From Nannochloris sp. 'desiccata' (Eukaryota > Chlorophyta > Trebouxiophyceae > Chlorellales > Chlorellaceae): a stretch of 64,000 bases of DNA. The position numbers and the translations under genes are program-made. The stretch is from assembly GCA_019044685.2 (NCBI GenBank), contig JAGTXX020000009.1:992001-1056000 (forward strand), given 5' to 3'. The notes beneath the pieces are model-generated. The model worked only from the letters and a program-made list of their open reading frames with translations, did not search any database and was not told the origin of the DNA. Each line of letters starts with the position of its first letter. Position 1 is the stretch's first letter. This document shows, in pieces, positions 9,096 through 19,549 of the stretch.

Positions 9096-11979
9096 TTACT
9101 GATTAACCCATTTCTGTTCAGCCCCTCGAGCGACTAACAACTCCCTTCCAGCCACCTTCCCTTGCTGTGCTTCATGCTCCAACTTCTTTTGCGGTTTCAA
9201 CATACTCACTTGACTAAAATCAGTTCCAAGCACATCACATTTAGGACAGCGAGACATAGGGTATCTCACTCCAACGGTGTGGAAACGACCTTTACACCCA
9301 CCACACTGCCACCACCGCTTGATGGCCTGCAGTTTACTCAGCGCATGTGGATGGGATTCTCCACATGCTTTCGGACGGTATTCAGTAATAGAAGAGCAAA
9401 CGGCACATTTCCAAGCAGCAACATTTAAAGTTTTTATTGAATCCATTTTAGCGGCCAAGTTGTCTTTCTTTTCTAATACACCCATAAGGTTGAAAAGTTG
9501 TTCTGTGTCTTGCTGTTCAACAATATCTTGGTACAAACTACCTCCTTTAAAGTGGTTGTTTCCAACAGGATTTGTAACTTCTTCTCGTTCCATTTCTGCG
9601 ATGACTGAGCCAAACGCAGCAGCAAAACCGGTGGCAGCAGGGGGGCCCCCACCTCCGGTTGACCTTCCTTTCCCACGAATATTCGTGGTGGCAGTATTAG
9701 GTAAAAAGGATTTTCCTGGTTTTGTGGAATTCGCTGGTTTCGTAGAGGCCTTGCCAAGACCAGGGATTATACCAGAAGTCGGTTTCGTAGTAGTAGTAGG
9801 GGGAGGTCGTCGGTTTGTACTACCGGGGGCACCAAAGAACTTCGTACCTGCAACTGTTGTATTTGAACTTTTTAAAATACGGCCACTATTACTACCATCG
9901 TTAACAGCAGCACCACCACCATGGCGATGTTGTGAGGTAGAAGCTATATGAGTCCCGCCACCAGTCAAGCCGTTGTGTTTTGCAGCAATGGTAAAGTCGT
10001 TACCATCTTGCTCCTCATCAAGCTCTATTTCTCTTTCTTCTTCTTGCTCTTGATCTTGTAGTTGTTCTCGTTCCGCTCGCTCTTCCTGTTGCTGCAACAA
10101 CGCATCCCTTAAGAACCCTGGGGTGTTACTTGGCAAATGTAGGGTTGTGCCGACCGTGTTGGTATTTGATATTTTAGATTTTAATCTCTCTATTGCGCGT
10201 TGTTTGGCCCCATCTACGACAACGGGAGGCTTTGTTGATGTTAATGGAGCTTGTGTTGCTCTTACTGGGACACCACGAGGTCCATCACTTTCACTAGTGC
10301 TGCCAGTACCGCCGACTCTACCGAGACCACTGCCAACTACGGTTACCGTAGCACGTTGAAGCTGGGGTGCTGGTGGTTGAGGTGGCTGCATCTCTTCAAA
10401 AAATATATCATCATCTTCTAATTCAATCATCTCATGATCATGATCATCATCATTATCTTTCTTAGCAGCTTTATCTTCAGTACGGGGCCGCTTACTCTCT
10501 GCAGCAGCAGTTGCCGGCGTCACCCTGACCCCACCACCGCCTCGCTTTTTGAACCTATTGGCTGGTAAAGGATTTTGCATCACTATTTTAGGGGCTCTAG
10601 CTAAAGGGATAGGAGCAGCCTTTGGATCCAGAGTATTATTTCTAAGACGGGATGTTTCAATTTCCTGGGCAGCGTTACGAGCTCCCTCCGGATCAGCAAC
10701 TGTGCTGATGTACCTCACTCCCGAGCTGGTACCGCCGCGCCCTGCAGCTACAATCGCGGCTTCTTTTAGCTGCGCTGCCGTCATAGCAGGCAATTTCGGG
10801 CGTGCTACTGCATTTAAAGGTTGGAATTTCCCTGGATTCCAGACTAATTTATGTTTCATTCCTGGTTGAAAAGCACTTTTTAGAGAATTTCCTTGAAGTT
10901 CGTGGCGTTTTGATTGGAGTTGATTATATTCCTTTTGGACGTGGATTGAGCAATACTGGCAGATTCTGGTATTCACAGGCGTACGACAAGGTTGTCCATT
11001 CTGTAAAAATTGATGAAAAAGGAAGGATAGAAATGGAAATAGAGGGTTACTTTCACTTTAATTTATCATAATGCGGCTTTCAAAAAAAAAAAAAAAAGGA
11101 AATCTCAAAAAGAGAAATAAAAATATGATATGCTTAGCTTACCTTAGTTTTTGATTTGCAGAATCCAAATTCAGAAGCAGATCCTAATTCAAGCATGTCG
11201 TCTCCCCTACTAATACTAAGAGAAAACTGCCCTCCTTCTGATCTGACTTTAGGAGAAAACAGGGCAACCACCGCTCCGGGCCTGCCATCTTTGTGATGGT
11301 CATGATATGCATTGCCAAATAAGAATAAAGTAATCATTGAATCATTCAAATCTGTAAGTTTCCAAATAGAAAACGGCTTGCCGTGTGCATCTTCCTTCCG
11401 GACAGATACCTCTCCTACTGCAGCCAACGTAGCCCAGGCCTTTGGCAGACCCACAGAGTGGTTGCGGTTCACAACGTCCGATAGTTTGACAACACTCTGG
11501 GCGTCTAATCGAGCCTCTAATTGTGAGCTTGATACCAAAGGATTCTTCACATTTAGTCCAGAGAACTTTTTGATTAAAGAACCCTGGCCGAGGTCTTTAT
11601 ACCAGCGAGAAGTAGACGGTAAAGCCATTGCGGCGCCACTGCCATATTTTGAATTAGCATTTGCATTTGCAGCGCCAGGGGGGAAAAGGGTGTTTTTATT
11701 GCGATGAGAAACGGGAGGGGGAAGTGGACGGACTGGGCGTTGGTCGCTATATGCAGCAGGAGCTGCTGCTGGTGTGTTTTGAAGATCGCTCTGTGAGACA
11801 GGGATCATGCCTGGGGTTGGGCGAAAAGTAGGCCCCCGAGCTGCAGGGGCAGATTTATCTCCAGCATTAAATTGTTTAGATCCTTCTGGACGTCTTACCG
11901 CGCCGGAAGGCTTCAGTGGTGGAAGGTCCGATGATAATGCTTCTAATCGAGCAAGTTCTAACAAAGGGTCTTCTTCCAT
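9096..11979 (-). CDS. MCM10: Minichromosome maintenance protein 10 (MCM10)
   Basis: Exons 11979..11143 and 11000..9096 join in phase 0 to give 913 residues. The protein is a replication-origin factor that activates the CMG helicase and tethers DNA polymerase alpha. After a Pro/Ala-rich N terminus, the OB-fold occupies about residues 165-275 (KAWATLAAVGEV...FSIWKLTDLND...FLFGNAYHDH). The CCCH zinc finger is split by the intron: FGFCKSKTK in exon 1, then GQPCRTPVNTRICQYCSIH in exon 2. A long acidic, Gln/Glu and Gly/Thr-rich middle region follows. The C-terminal zinc ribbon is present (CAVC, ...WWQCGGC..RFHT, SRCPKCDV). Without the splice, the first in-frame codon of exon 2 would hide four finger residues. 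All metal ligands appear intact. Confidence 0.92.
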
Positions 11980-12852
11980 CGCTGTTAATCCTAGTAATAA
12001 ATTGAGTGAAGTCTAACTGTTCATGAAAATAGAAATACAAGAGCTATTGTCGAGTAAAATTTTAAACTTTCAAGCAAAAAGAACTAACCCAGTTCAAACT
12101 TTTAAATTGAAGAACGAGACTCTCGGAGAGGTCGAAAGCTTCATCTTGCATCTGCTGTTGGTGAGAGCGCCATGGGTGGTTTTAGTTTGCAACAGGTAGG
12201 GAAAAGGACGTGAAAGTAGTATGTACAAATATAAGGCTGTGTCAAATTGTAATAGAAGTAAAACTTGTGTATCTTGTAAGGCCACACCTTTTGACTTTCT
12301 TCATTCCAACTTTACGTTAGTAGGAAGGGTGAGCTGAGCAACACGCCACGCCGTCAAGTGCACAACTCAAAGTCCTGATATAGCTTCTTACCGGATAAAT
12401 CTAATTAAATTCATCTAAATCAGTTTGTGAGTGTTTTTTGAATATACATTGTAAAGTTTGGCCTCGTTTGAGCTCAAATAGTTCAGGAATAAGCTTTGCT
12501 CTGATGCTGTCCCTTTTCCGCTCACAGTGGTTCCCAAATATGAAGTTAGGACGTATTGCATGCCAATTTATTAGTCTACCTTCAAACACCCAGAACGAAA
12601 TTATGTGTGGCAACAGAGAGAGGGCTTTATGCTCCCAATGAACTAATGTTTTGTTCTTATCTGGACCGATGCCAATTTAAGAGCGTATATCGACTTGTTA
12701 CATTCTTTCAGCCCGAGAGAAGTTATCGAAATAAAAGAAAGCATGGGATTTGAAAATTAACGAATGAGACCCAGGGGCGAGTGTTAGCCTGAAGATCCTG
12801 TAATCGAGAATGTCTGACCTAAGGTAATTTACTTATTCGATAAAAACACTTT
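11980..12852. other. Intergenic, MCM10 upstream region
   Basis: About 870 bp without a recognised gene. TTACA at 12698-12702 is a candidate polyadenylation element for the kinase gene on the minus strand (about 150 nt past its stop). The MCM10 promoter must lie in the left part, but I saw no clear TATA or E2F site. Confidence 0.4.
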
Positions 12853-15384
12853 TTATTTTGTACCGCCACCATCAATCAGAGCATCCAATTCCGTACATAG
12901 CTCTTCAAAAGTCGGTCTTTCACTCGCCTCGGTCGCCATACACTTCTCTAAAATCGCCACAACCTCTTTTGACACCCCCTCAAAAGACGGCATCTCCAAT
13001 TTCTGCTCACGACAGCTCACAGCGAAAACGACTTGCGTCGTACTCAGACCTCTCCAAGCTCTTTTCCCATGCACCATCTCCCAAAAGATCACTCCAAACG
13101 CGTATACATCACCCGCTTTACTCACTACTCCCTCTAACAAGACTTCAGGCGGCATATAGTTGACAGTACCATAAGATTCCGTCACATGGGAGCTAGTTCC
13201 TAGCTTGGACAATCCAAAATCAGTGACTTTGGCTACAAATCCCCGTTGATTGTCTGCACTGGTTAAGAGAACATTATTAGAAGAAAGGTCTGCGTGTACT
13301 TCACCTACAGCATGCAAATATCGCATCCCGCGTGCGACTTCCCGCATCGTTTCTAGAATAATCGGCAAGTCTGGCACTGATTGAGGATTCTTATTTTTAT
13401 CTTCTTTTTTATTTAAAGAGCCAGATTCGATCGCTTGAGACAAGGAACCACCATCACATCGTTCTTGAATTATCCAAACTTGCCATCCACGTGGTTCTTC
13501 TATTCTACTCCAATCATACGTCGTAATCACGTTTGGGTGTTTGACGTCTACTGCTAGCAGTGCTTCGTAGTGAGCACCCCAGTCTTTCTTTTGTTTTCTA
13601 GTATCAGGGATCTCTATAACTTTAATAGCAACAGGTCTGCTGCCTAAATAGCCGCTGTACACGTCAGCGTAGCTCCCTGAACCGAGTATTTCACCAAATC
13701 GAAGAGTATTCAAACGAGGCGGGATCCCAGATAAGATGTCGCGGGCAATCGATAAAGAAAGCGCTTTGCTTGGTACTTTTGACATATAATCAGATGAGGG
13801 ACCTCTATACGTACTTTCTGTTGAATTGCTACTCCCACGGACAATTAAACCTCCGAGTTCTTGGTGGCCAAGATATCCTTGGTTGAAAGAACCAGAAGAT
13901 CCAAGGCTTCCACCGCTTCCAGCACTTTGCCAAGAAAGACGCACGGACTCCGGAGCATCTGCTGGGCACTTTGAAGGGTCATGCGTATCTGCTTGTACAC
14001 GGACATGGACCTCTACCATCCACATATCACATTCAGATTTAAAATCGCTAGTAGTAGGAGATAGTATAGGAGGAGGGGATGTTGCTTTTATCAATGCCAC
14101 TCCATATTGGAGAGAAGACCCGGCAGGAGATCGAGGTGATAAAATGGCCGGTATCGAACATTCTGGTGAGATTTCAGCAGCAGCAGCTCGTATAGCATGA
14201 CGTAATTCCGAAGTTGGAGATCCATCTGCTGGGCCCATGATATCTAACAGCCCAGCATGCTCAGCAGCAGCAGCAGCAGCAGATTGATTTACAATTGTTT
14301 CTAATGTCACGCTGGTGAGCATTTCCCATTGTTTGTTTATTCCGAGAATTTTCCAGGCATTCGTGTTTAAATCAACCCATACAGCAGGGAGCTCTACTAT
14401 TTTAGTAGTACTTTCTAAATTTCTCCCGTCTTTTGGTTGTTCTACATCATCCTCTGCACCATCGCAAGCAATTGCTTCTTTTAAACTTTTTTGGAGCACC
14501 GTCACGGCCTGAACTGCCAGCTCTTCGAAACGCGAGATTTGCTGCGGTGAAAGCTCTTTCCCTGGTTTCGAATCCCAGACAAACAGGTACCCCAGAGGAT
14601 GAGGCTGTTTTGCAAGCTTGGAGATAAGTAAAATTCCAGATCTAAACGTCATATGTGGTCGATGTTTGACAGCAGGGCGGTCGGCAAACTCTGTCAGCCG
14701 CATATCCGTGTAGGTTAAAACTGAATTATCTCGAATTTTTTGAAATCTATCGTACTGTAGCTTCGGTACAGACGCCTCCATAAAATTCCCAGGTGAAAAT
14801 GCCCCAGTGGTGGTTGGAAACCAGCCTTTTTTAGTATCAAAAATTGAAATTCTGCCCTTTAGTATGCTGTTTTGGGGACTGAGCTCAGAGCATGCTGTTT
14901 CTTTTATTCCTTCTAGAGTGCTGTACGTATGCTGTGTGGCGATCTCTTCCTCATCCAGGTTCCAAATAATGTCTTCTTTGATATGTATAGATTCGGAAAA
15001 GTCTACTAGTAGCAAAGAAGGGATAGTAGCTAATTGGGTGTGAAGGTTGATATCATCGGTGACGGCGGTCGCTGGTACAGGGTCAAATTTGCCAGAAAGA
15101 TTTGCTGCTGTATGAAAAGGGCTCGTGAGACCAAGTGTATTATCTTCATGCACTACATTGTTTAGTTTCCGGTTCTCTGCGTCGCCAAAGCCCGCCTGAA
15201 AACAATAAAAAAAATGAAGAAGAAGAAAAAAGACATGTTGCGGGATGAGATTCAGATTAAAATAGTTTGTGGAGGTGAGCCTAAACGGCGTAATGAGTGG
15301 TAAACCTCACTTCCACGATACAATTTCAGTAAATACAAATGTAAAATAAGAATTACGCACCTGCTTGCTACATCCGCATCCCAT
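12853..15384 (-). CDS. GAF-PAS TKL (Raf-like) protein kinase with N-terminal acylation motif
   Basis: Exon 1 (15384..15361) encodes only MGCGCSKQ. Exon 2 (15195..12853) follows in phase 0, giving 788 residues. MG..C.S is an N-myristoylation signal with adjacent cysteines for palmitoylation, so plasma-membrane anchoring is inferred. Residues about 60-260 look like a GAF domain (HRPHMTFRSGILLISKLAKQ...GYLFVWD) and about 270-400 like a divergent PAS. The kinase domain spans about 507-785: GSGSYADV glycine loop, VAIKVIE lysine, DFG intact, APE as MPPEV, and GDVYAFGVIFWEM typical of tyrosine-kinase-like Ser/Thr kinases. The catalytic loop reads HADLSSNN, with Ala replacing the usual Arg of HRD. 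The alignment is typical of the plant/algal CTR1/EDR1-like group. Substrates are unknown. Confidence 0.85.
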
Positions 15385-16337
15385 ATTTTCCAAATTTTCC
15401 AAAATTACTCACTGGCAAAATGTTCACCTTGGACCTCACACTTCAACTGTGCGCTAGGATAAAAAATCTGGTAGCATTTTGAGGGATTTAAATCAAAGGG
15501 ATTAGGTGGGAGTTCAGTCTCACGTCCTGAATTTTCTGTGCCTTTTCAAGTGGGCATCTACGCAGAGGGAGCTGCTATGGATTGAATAAATTATCTTGTA
15601 TGACCGAATGAGGAGAAGGCAAAAGCTGCATAGCAGTATTTAAAAGTCATATTTGCCAGTCAAGATCGTTGCTGCGATATCCTTCAGGCTTACAAGGGAC
15701 AGCACCTCCGCTCTTGCTTTGGCCACGGCGGGTGAAGCAAGTGCTTTCCTCAACCTTCCCAGCGTAAGGTATCATAATTTACACATTTTCCTTTTCTAAC
15801 GCAATCGTGCACGCCTTGAACGTCTATTGTGCGACCTGGATCTATAATGGATGTGCAGTTTCCTCTTTCCCAACAAAATTGGTCTGGCGGCGAATGAAGT
15901 TAGTTGAAGTTGAGGCCGAATTGGGAGAAGAATCTGACTTGACGCCTGCACCCTGCTTAATGTACATATTAGATTAAGAATTAAGGCCTTCTAGCCCATT
16001 TTCCCTGTCAAGGAAAAACACAATGATCTGAATTTTGTTTAAACTTTTGCCCCATAGGATCAGCGCGATAAGTGATACGACGCGCAGCCTGGTAGTTGAA
16101 TTCTTATGCAAAATTGATTTTGTGAGATGTATAACACTGGCGCATAGCTCACAGCTCACACAATATTTTAGGACGCGTAGGGTGTATCACCCAAAGAACA
16201 TCTAAAATTCACACAGCACCCTATTTATGAATTCTTTATAAACCTCGTACATAATTTGTTTAAAGGTTTATCCTTCTGCACATCTGCAGTGCTCGAGCAC
16301 ACCTTTTTAATCAACCTGTGTGAATAAATTGGGTGGC
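15385..16337. promoter_or_regulatory. Divergent intergenic region, kinase / glutamate-receptor-like
   Basis: About 950 bp between two outward-reading genes. TTTATAAA at about 16235-16242 is a TATA candidate for the channel gene, roughly 95 nt before its ATG. Nothing else was recognised. Confidence 0.35.
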
Positions 16338-18374
16338 ATGACTGCGTTGTTGAATTTGAAAGGCACAGGCGTAATATTGTTTGCATTGGTATCCTTGTTT
16401 GTCATTAATGTTCAAGGACAAGAGCCGGGGTGGTATGTGGCGATGCCAGATGAAAACGTGCCATATTTTAACAAGACAAAAATCGTCGTCTGCACAACAC
16501 CGTGGACACCCGCTGTGTTTTGTGATCCAGATACAGATCCAGTAACATGGACTGGTTTCGAAATCGAAGTCTTTAGAACCACTACTACTAGAATGGGCCT
16601 GGCGCCTGGAATGCTGGGTAAGTTGAACTTAAAAGATGAAAAATATCAAGAAAGGGTCGGCGGGTCGGCACTTTATAATTCTTGGAGTGAAGTTTTGCTT
16701 CTTATTCGTACATACAATTGATTTGAAGAATTCCAAGTATGCCTTCTTGCAGATTGGAGATGTTATATGGATAAACAGAAGTTTTTTGATGACCTCTACG
16801 ATTCAAAATGCGATATTGCCCCTGCGGGCATGGCGCCGTTTCCGGACCGTATGAAGAAAGGATTGCGTTTCTCTGTACCTTCTATTCAAGCTGGGTTCTC
16901 CATCATGGTGACAAAAGACGTAAGAGACCCTGGGATGTGGTACTTCTTTAGTGCTATGACATGGGAAGTCTGGATGCTCATGATCGTTACAGGTATCGCC
17001 GTCGGTATTATTGTGTGGCTCTTTGAAGTAGGAATGCGCGCTTTAAACACAGATACGCACAATATGAGTAATGTTATGTGGGATACTCTCGGTAGACCTG
17101 TTCAAATGCGTGATTATCGTCTTGCATCGTTCCCCGCAAATTTAACAGCCATCTTATGGTCCTTCCTCGTATATATTTTAATGCTGATTTACGGCGCAAA
17201 CTTGACTGCGAATTTGACCATCAGCCAGTTCAAAAACGACATTCGAGGACTAAAAGACCTTCCAGGAAAAGCTGTGGCTAGTTTTGTGGGCCATCAAGAA
17301 GAGTTGAAAAAATACAACATCGCCTCGATGGGCATGCCTTGGGATGACGAAGAAGACGAGAAAGCTATGATTGCTACACTCAAATCGGGTCTAGTTAGGG
17401 CCCTCGTCTTCGATAGCAGTCTTTTGAAAATTTACGATGCTACAGATTGCGATACCATGCTTGTTGGCGATGAGTTTGACCTTCATAATCAATGTGTAGC
17501 CTTCCCTCCAAATACATGGCAAAACTACCCTGGTTTTGTTGATGCATTCGATGTTGCTATGCTGAGTGTTGTACAAGGTTCAGGCGGCGTGGAAGGACTC
17601 GTTGAAAGGTTTATCAGCGTACCACCTGCGGCATGTAAAAATAGTGATTTGGCATCGGGCTATGCTTCCGTCACAGTTAAAGAAGTAGCTGGCTTATGGG
17701 TGATTTTATCAATTTCGATTCTGATTAGTGCGCTTATAGTCATCTTGTACCGACTGTGGGAATCGAAAATTGGCCCCTGGGCAGCGAGAAAAGGCTACTA
17801 TAACCCTGAACACTCGGAGAAAATCAAAACTTCGTATGCAACTTTCAAGCGATCTGGATTTTCTTCTGAGATGCGGAATCCATACGAAGATGACGATGAG
17901 GATGACGATGCTGATAACGCTGTCAAGCATAGGTATACAGGGGCATCAAAGGGGTATGTTGATGGCTCGACTGATATTTTCCCCAATGGCGTTCATAAAT
18001 CAAAAGCTGGGGCTTTCTCCAAAAGAAGAATGAAATATGGTTCAAAGAAACTAGTGGTCGATAATACACTTCCTGCTGCCTCTGATACTCATCGTAACCC
18101 TAACCAAGAAAATGGTCCAGTGGAAGTAGGCGTCAATGGACGTAAAAGTTCATTGTCTAGCGGAGAGCAATCGACGAAGCAAGTATGGTTTGGATCTTCA
18201 GATGGAACTACTCCTATAACTACCGCTGCTTCTATTCCGGATGTGATTGATAATCGTGTTCTGCTCCCTAGTGATAGTGCTAGAATTGAGGCTTCACGTA
18301 TCTATGCTGATAGAATGGCCACGTTTAAACTTTCAAACGCAGATTACGATATCGATGGTGACAACCAAGTTTAA
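16338..18374 (+). CDS. Ionotropic glutamate-receptor-like channel lacking the amino-terminal domain
   Basis: Exons 16338..16617 and 16753..18374 join through a split Asp codon to give 633 residues. The chosen ATG opens a signal peptide (TGVILFALVSLFVINVQGQ). Ligand-binding lobe S1 covers about residues 45-150: KIVVCTTPW, TGFEIEVF, and the CDIAPAGMAPFPDR segment that parallels the family's TP.R motif. M1 is at about 164-185 (WEVWMLMIVTGIAVGIIVWL). A pore loop and M3 follow (AILWSFLVYILMLIYGANLT, where IYGANLTANLT parallels SYTANLAAF). S2 runs to about 400 and M4 is near 404-430 (LWVILSISILISALIVILYR). The cytosolic tail is acidic then basic. No LIVBP-like N-terminal domain exists, so this resembles prokaryotic GluR0-type size plus an M4. 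TGTAA lies at 18608. Ligand and ion selectivity are unknown. Confidence 0.85.
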
Positions 18375-19549
18375 CATGTATACTATCAAAATATATACAC
18401 CTTACTGGTTTTAAGTGGACGAATACTTTTATTTTTATTTTAATTAATATTTGGGCTATATATTTGGGTTCATATAGTTAAATTCTTTAGTAAATTTCTT
18501 AGAAGTTTGTTTTTTCTTTTCCTTTTTTAATAGGCGGCGGCGGCGGAGCACTGAAACATTTTGTACCTTGGTGGTTCCATTTCCTTCCTAGCCTTGCGGC
18601 ATGCACATGTAAAATGTATTACGGAGTCTAGACCTAAGAACAAAACAAAACAAATTAACCCCAACAGGGTGACTTAAGGGATCGTGAGAAGCCACCAGCG
18701 CGACTTCAGGCCACCCCTATTTAAATGGAAAAGCAACAATCAATGAATTTTAAGCAGATAACAAGTATATTCAAGCACTTATATTCGCCAACACAGGACT
18801 CAAGCCGCAGCCATCGCCAGTTTCACGCCTATTCCTCTCTCCATACACTTGCCCCCGAACACCGAACGTTGCAGATCCTCTGCAAGTATTTTAACAGCTT
18901 CGAGCGCCCTGCGCCCACACTCTATAATGTCATTTGTGCAGTGACATCCGTCCAGTTAGATCAGGCTGGCGGGTCGTTGGCGCCCCATGGACCATACTCC
19001 AACAATTTTAGATCTAAGATCTGACAAGTTTTTCGGCCAGATTCGAGCCAATCGGCCCCACGTTGTTTCTAGTCACCGTGAAGACGCCAGAAATTAAGCG
19101 AGATAAACTCGAACTTTAAATATTTAGTACTAAGACAAAGCGACAACCTTCCATAGTCGAATTCTTCAAACTTCAGCGTCCTGTGATTACAGTTTCTTTT
19201 TTGTGATACGGAAAGGGGAAAATGCAGCATACTGTATTAATAGTATTGAATACTCATAAAATAGCTAGCATAAGAATACAAATCGGGCGAATCTGCTACT
19301 AAGTCTGTCAGCCTTGCAATTATATTCTTCAATTTGAGTGATCCATTAAAGATCGATACTTTCATCTTGGCTGATCAAACCTTAGATTAGATCGACCAAT
19401 AATAATTTTTAGATTTTATTGACGCCGACTTATTCATTTGAGGATGCAAGGACCAAGCAGCACTATGGGCCATTTGACATCCTACAAAATCTACTAGGTA
19501 GCTACACTAGGTAGCTATACTAGCAGCATCCCAAGAAGCTTACGTAAAT
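18375..19549. other. Intergenic, contains hairpin element and NRPS upstream region
   Basis: About 1.2 kb. It holds TGTAA at 18608-18612 (polyadenylation of the channel gene), a GCG-trinucleotide run near 18533-18545, a conserved hairpin element on the minus strand (separate entry), and a direct duplication of CTAGGTAGCTA at about 19493-19517 close to the NRPS start. No other gene was recognised. Confidence 0.4.
18655..18722 (-). ncRNA. Hairpin element copy 1 (putative structured RNA)
   Basis: Read on the minus strand this 65-nt segment matches the plus-strand segment at 36362-36430. Shared blocks are GTGGCCTGAAG, TGGCTTCTC, and CCCTGTTGGGG. It can form GAAGT/GCTTC and ACCC-TGTTG-GGGT hairpins. 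The second copy has GAAGC/GCTTC and GCCC-TGTTG-GGGC at the same places. The A-T to G-C swap at the base of hairpin 2 is a compensatory change. T-rich runs follow on the same strand. Function is unknown; a pol III transcript or a short repeat family are both possible. Confidence 0.45.

Noticed and set aside
9277..9951. Long plus-strand frame opposite MCM10
   Set aside because: It is a shadow of the low-complexity MCM10 coding region.
14260..14282. CAG-rich runs such as the Ala-coding repeat in the kinase gene
   Set aside because: These are short in-frame triplet runs in low-complexity coding sequence, not a separate repeat element of interest.
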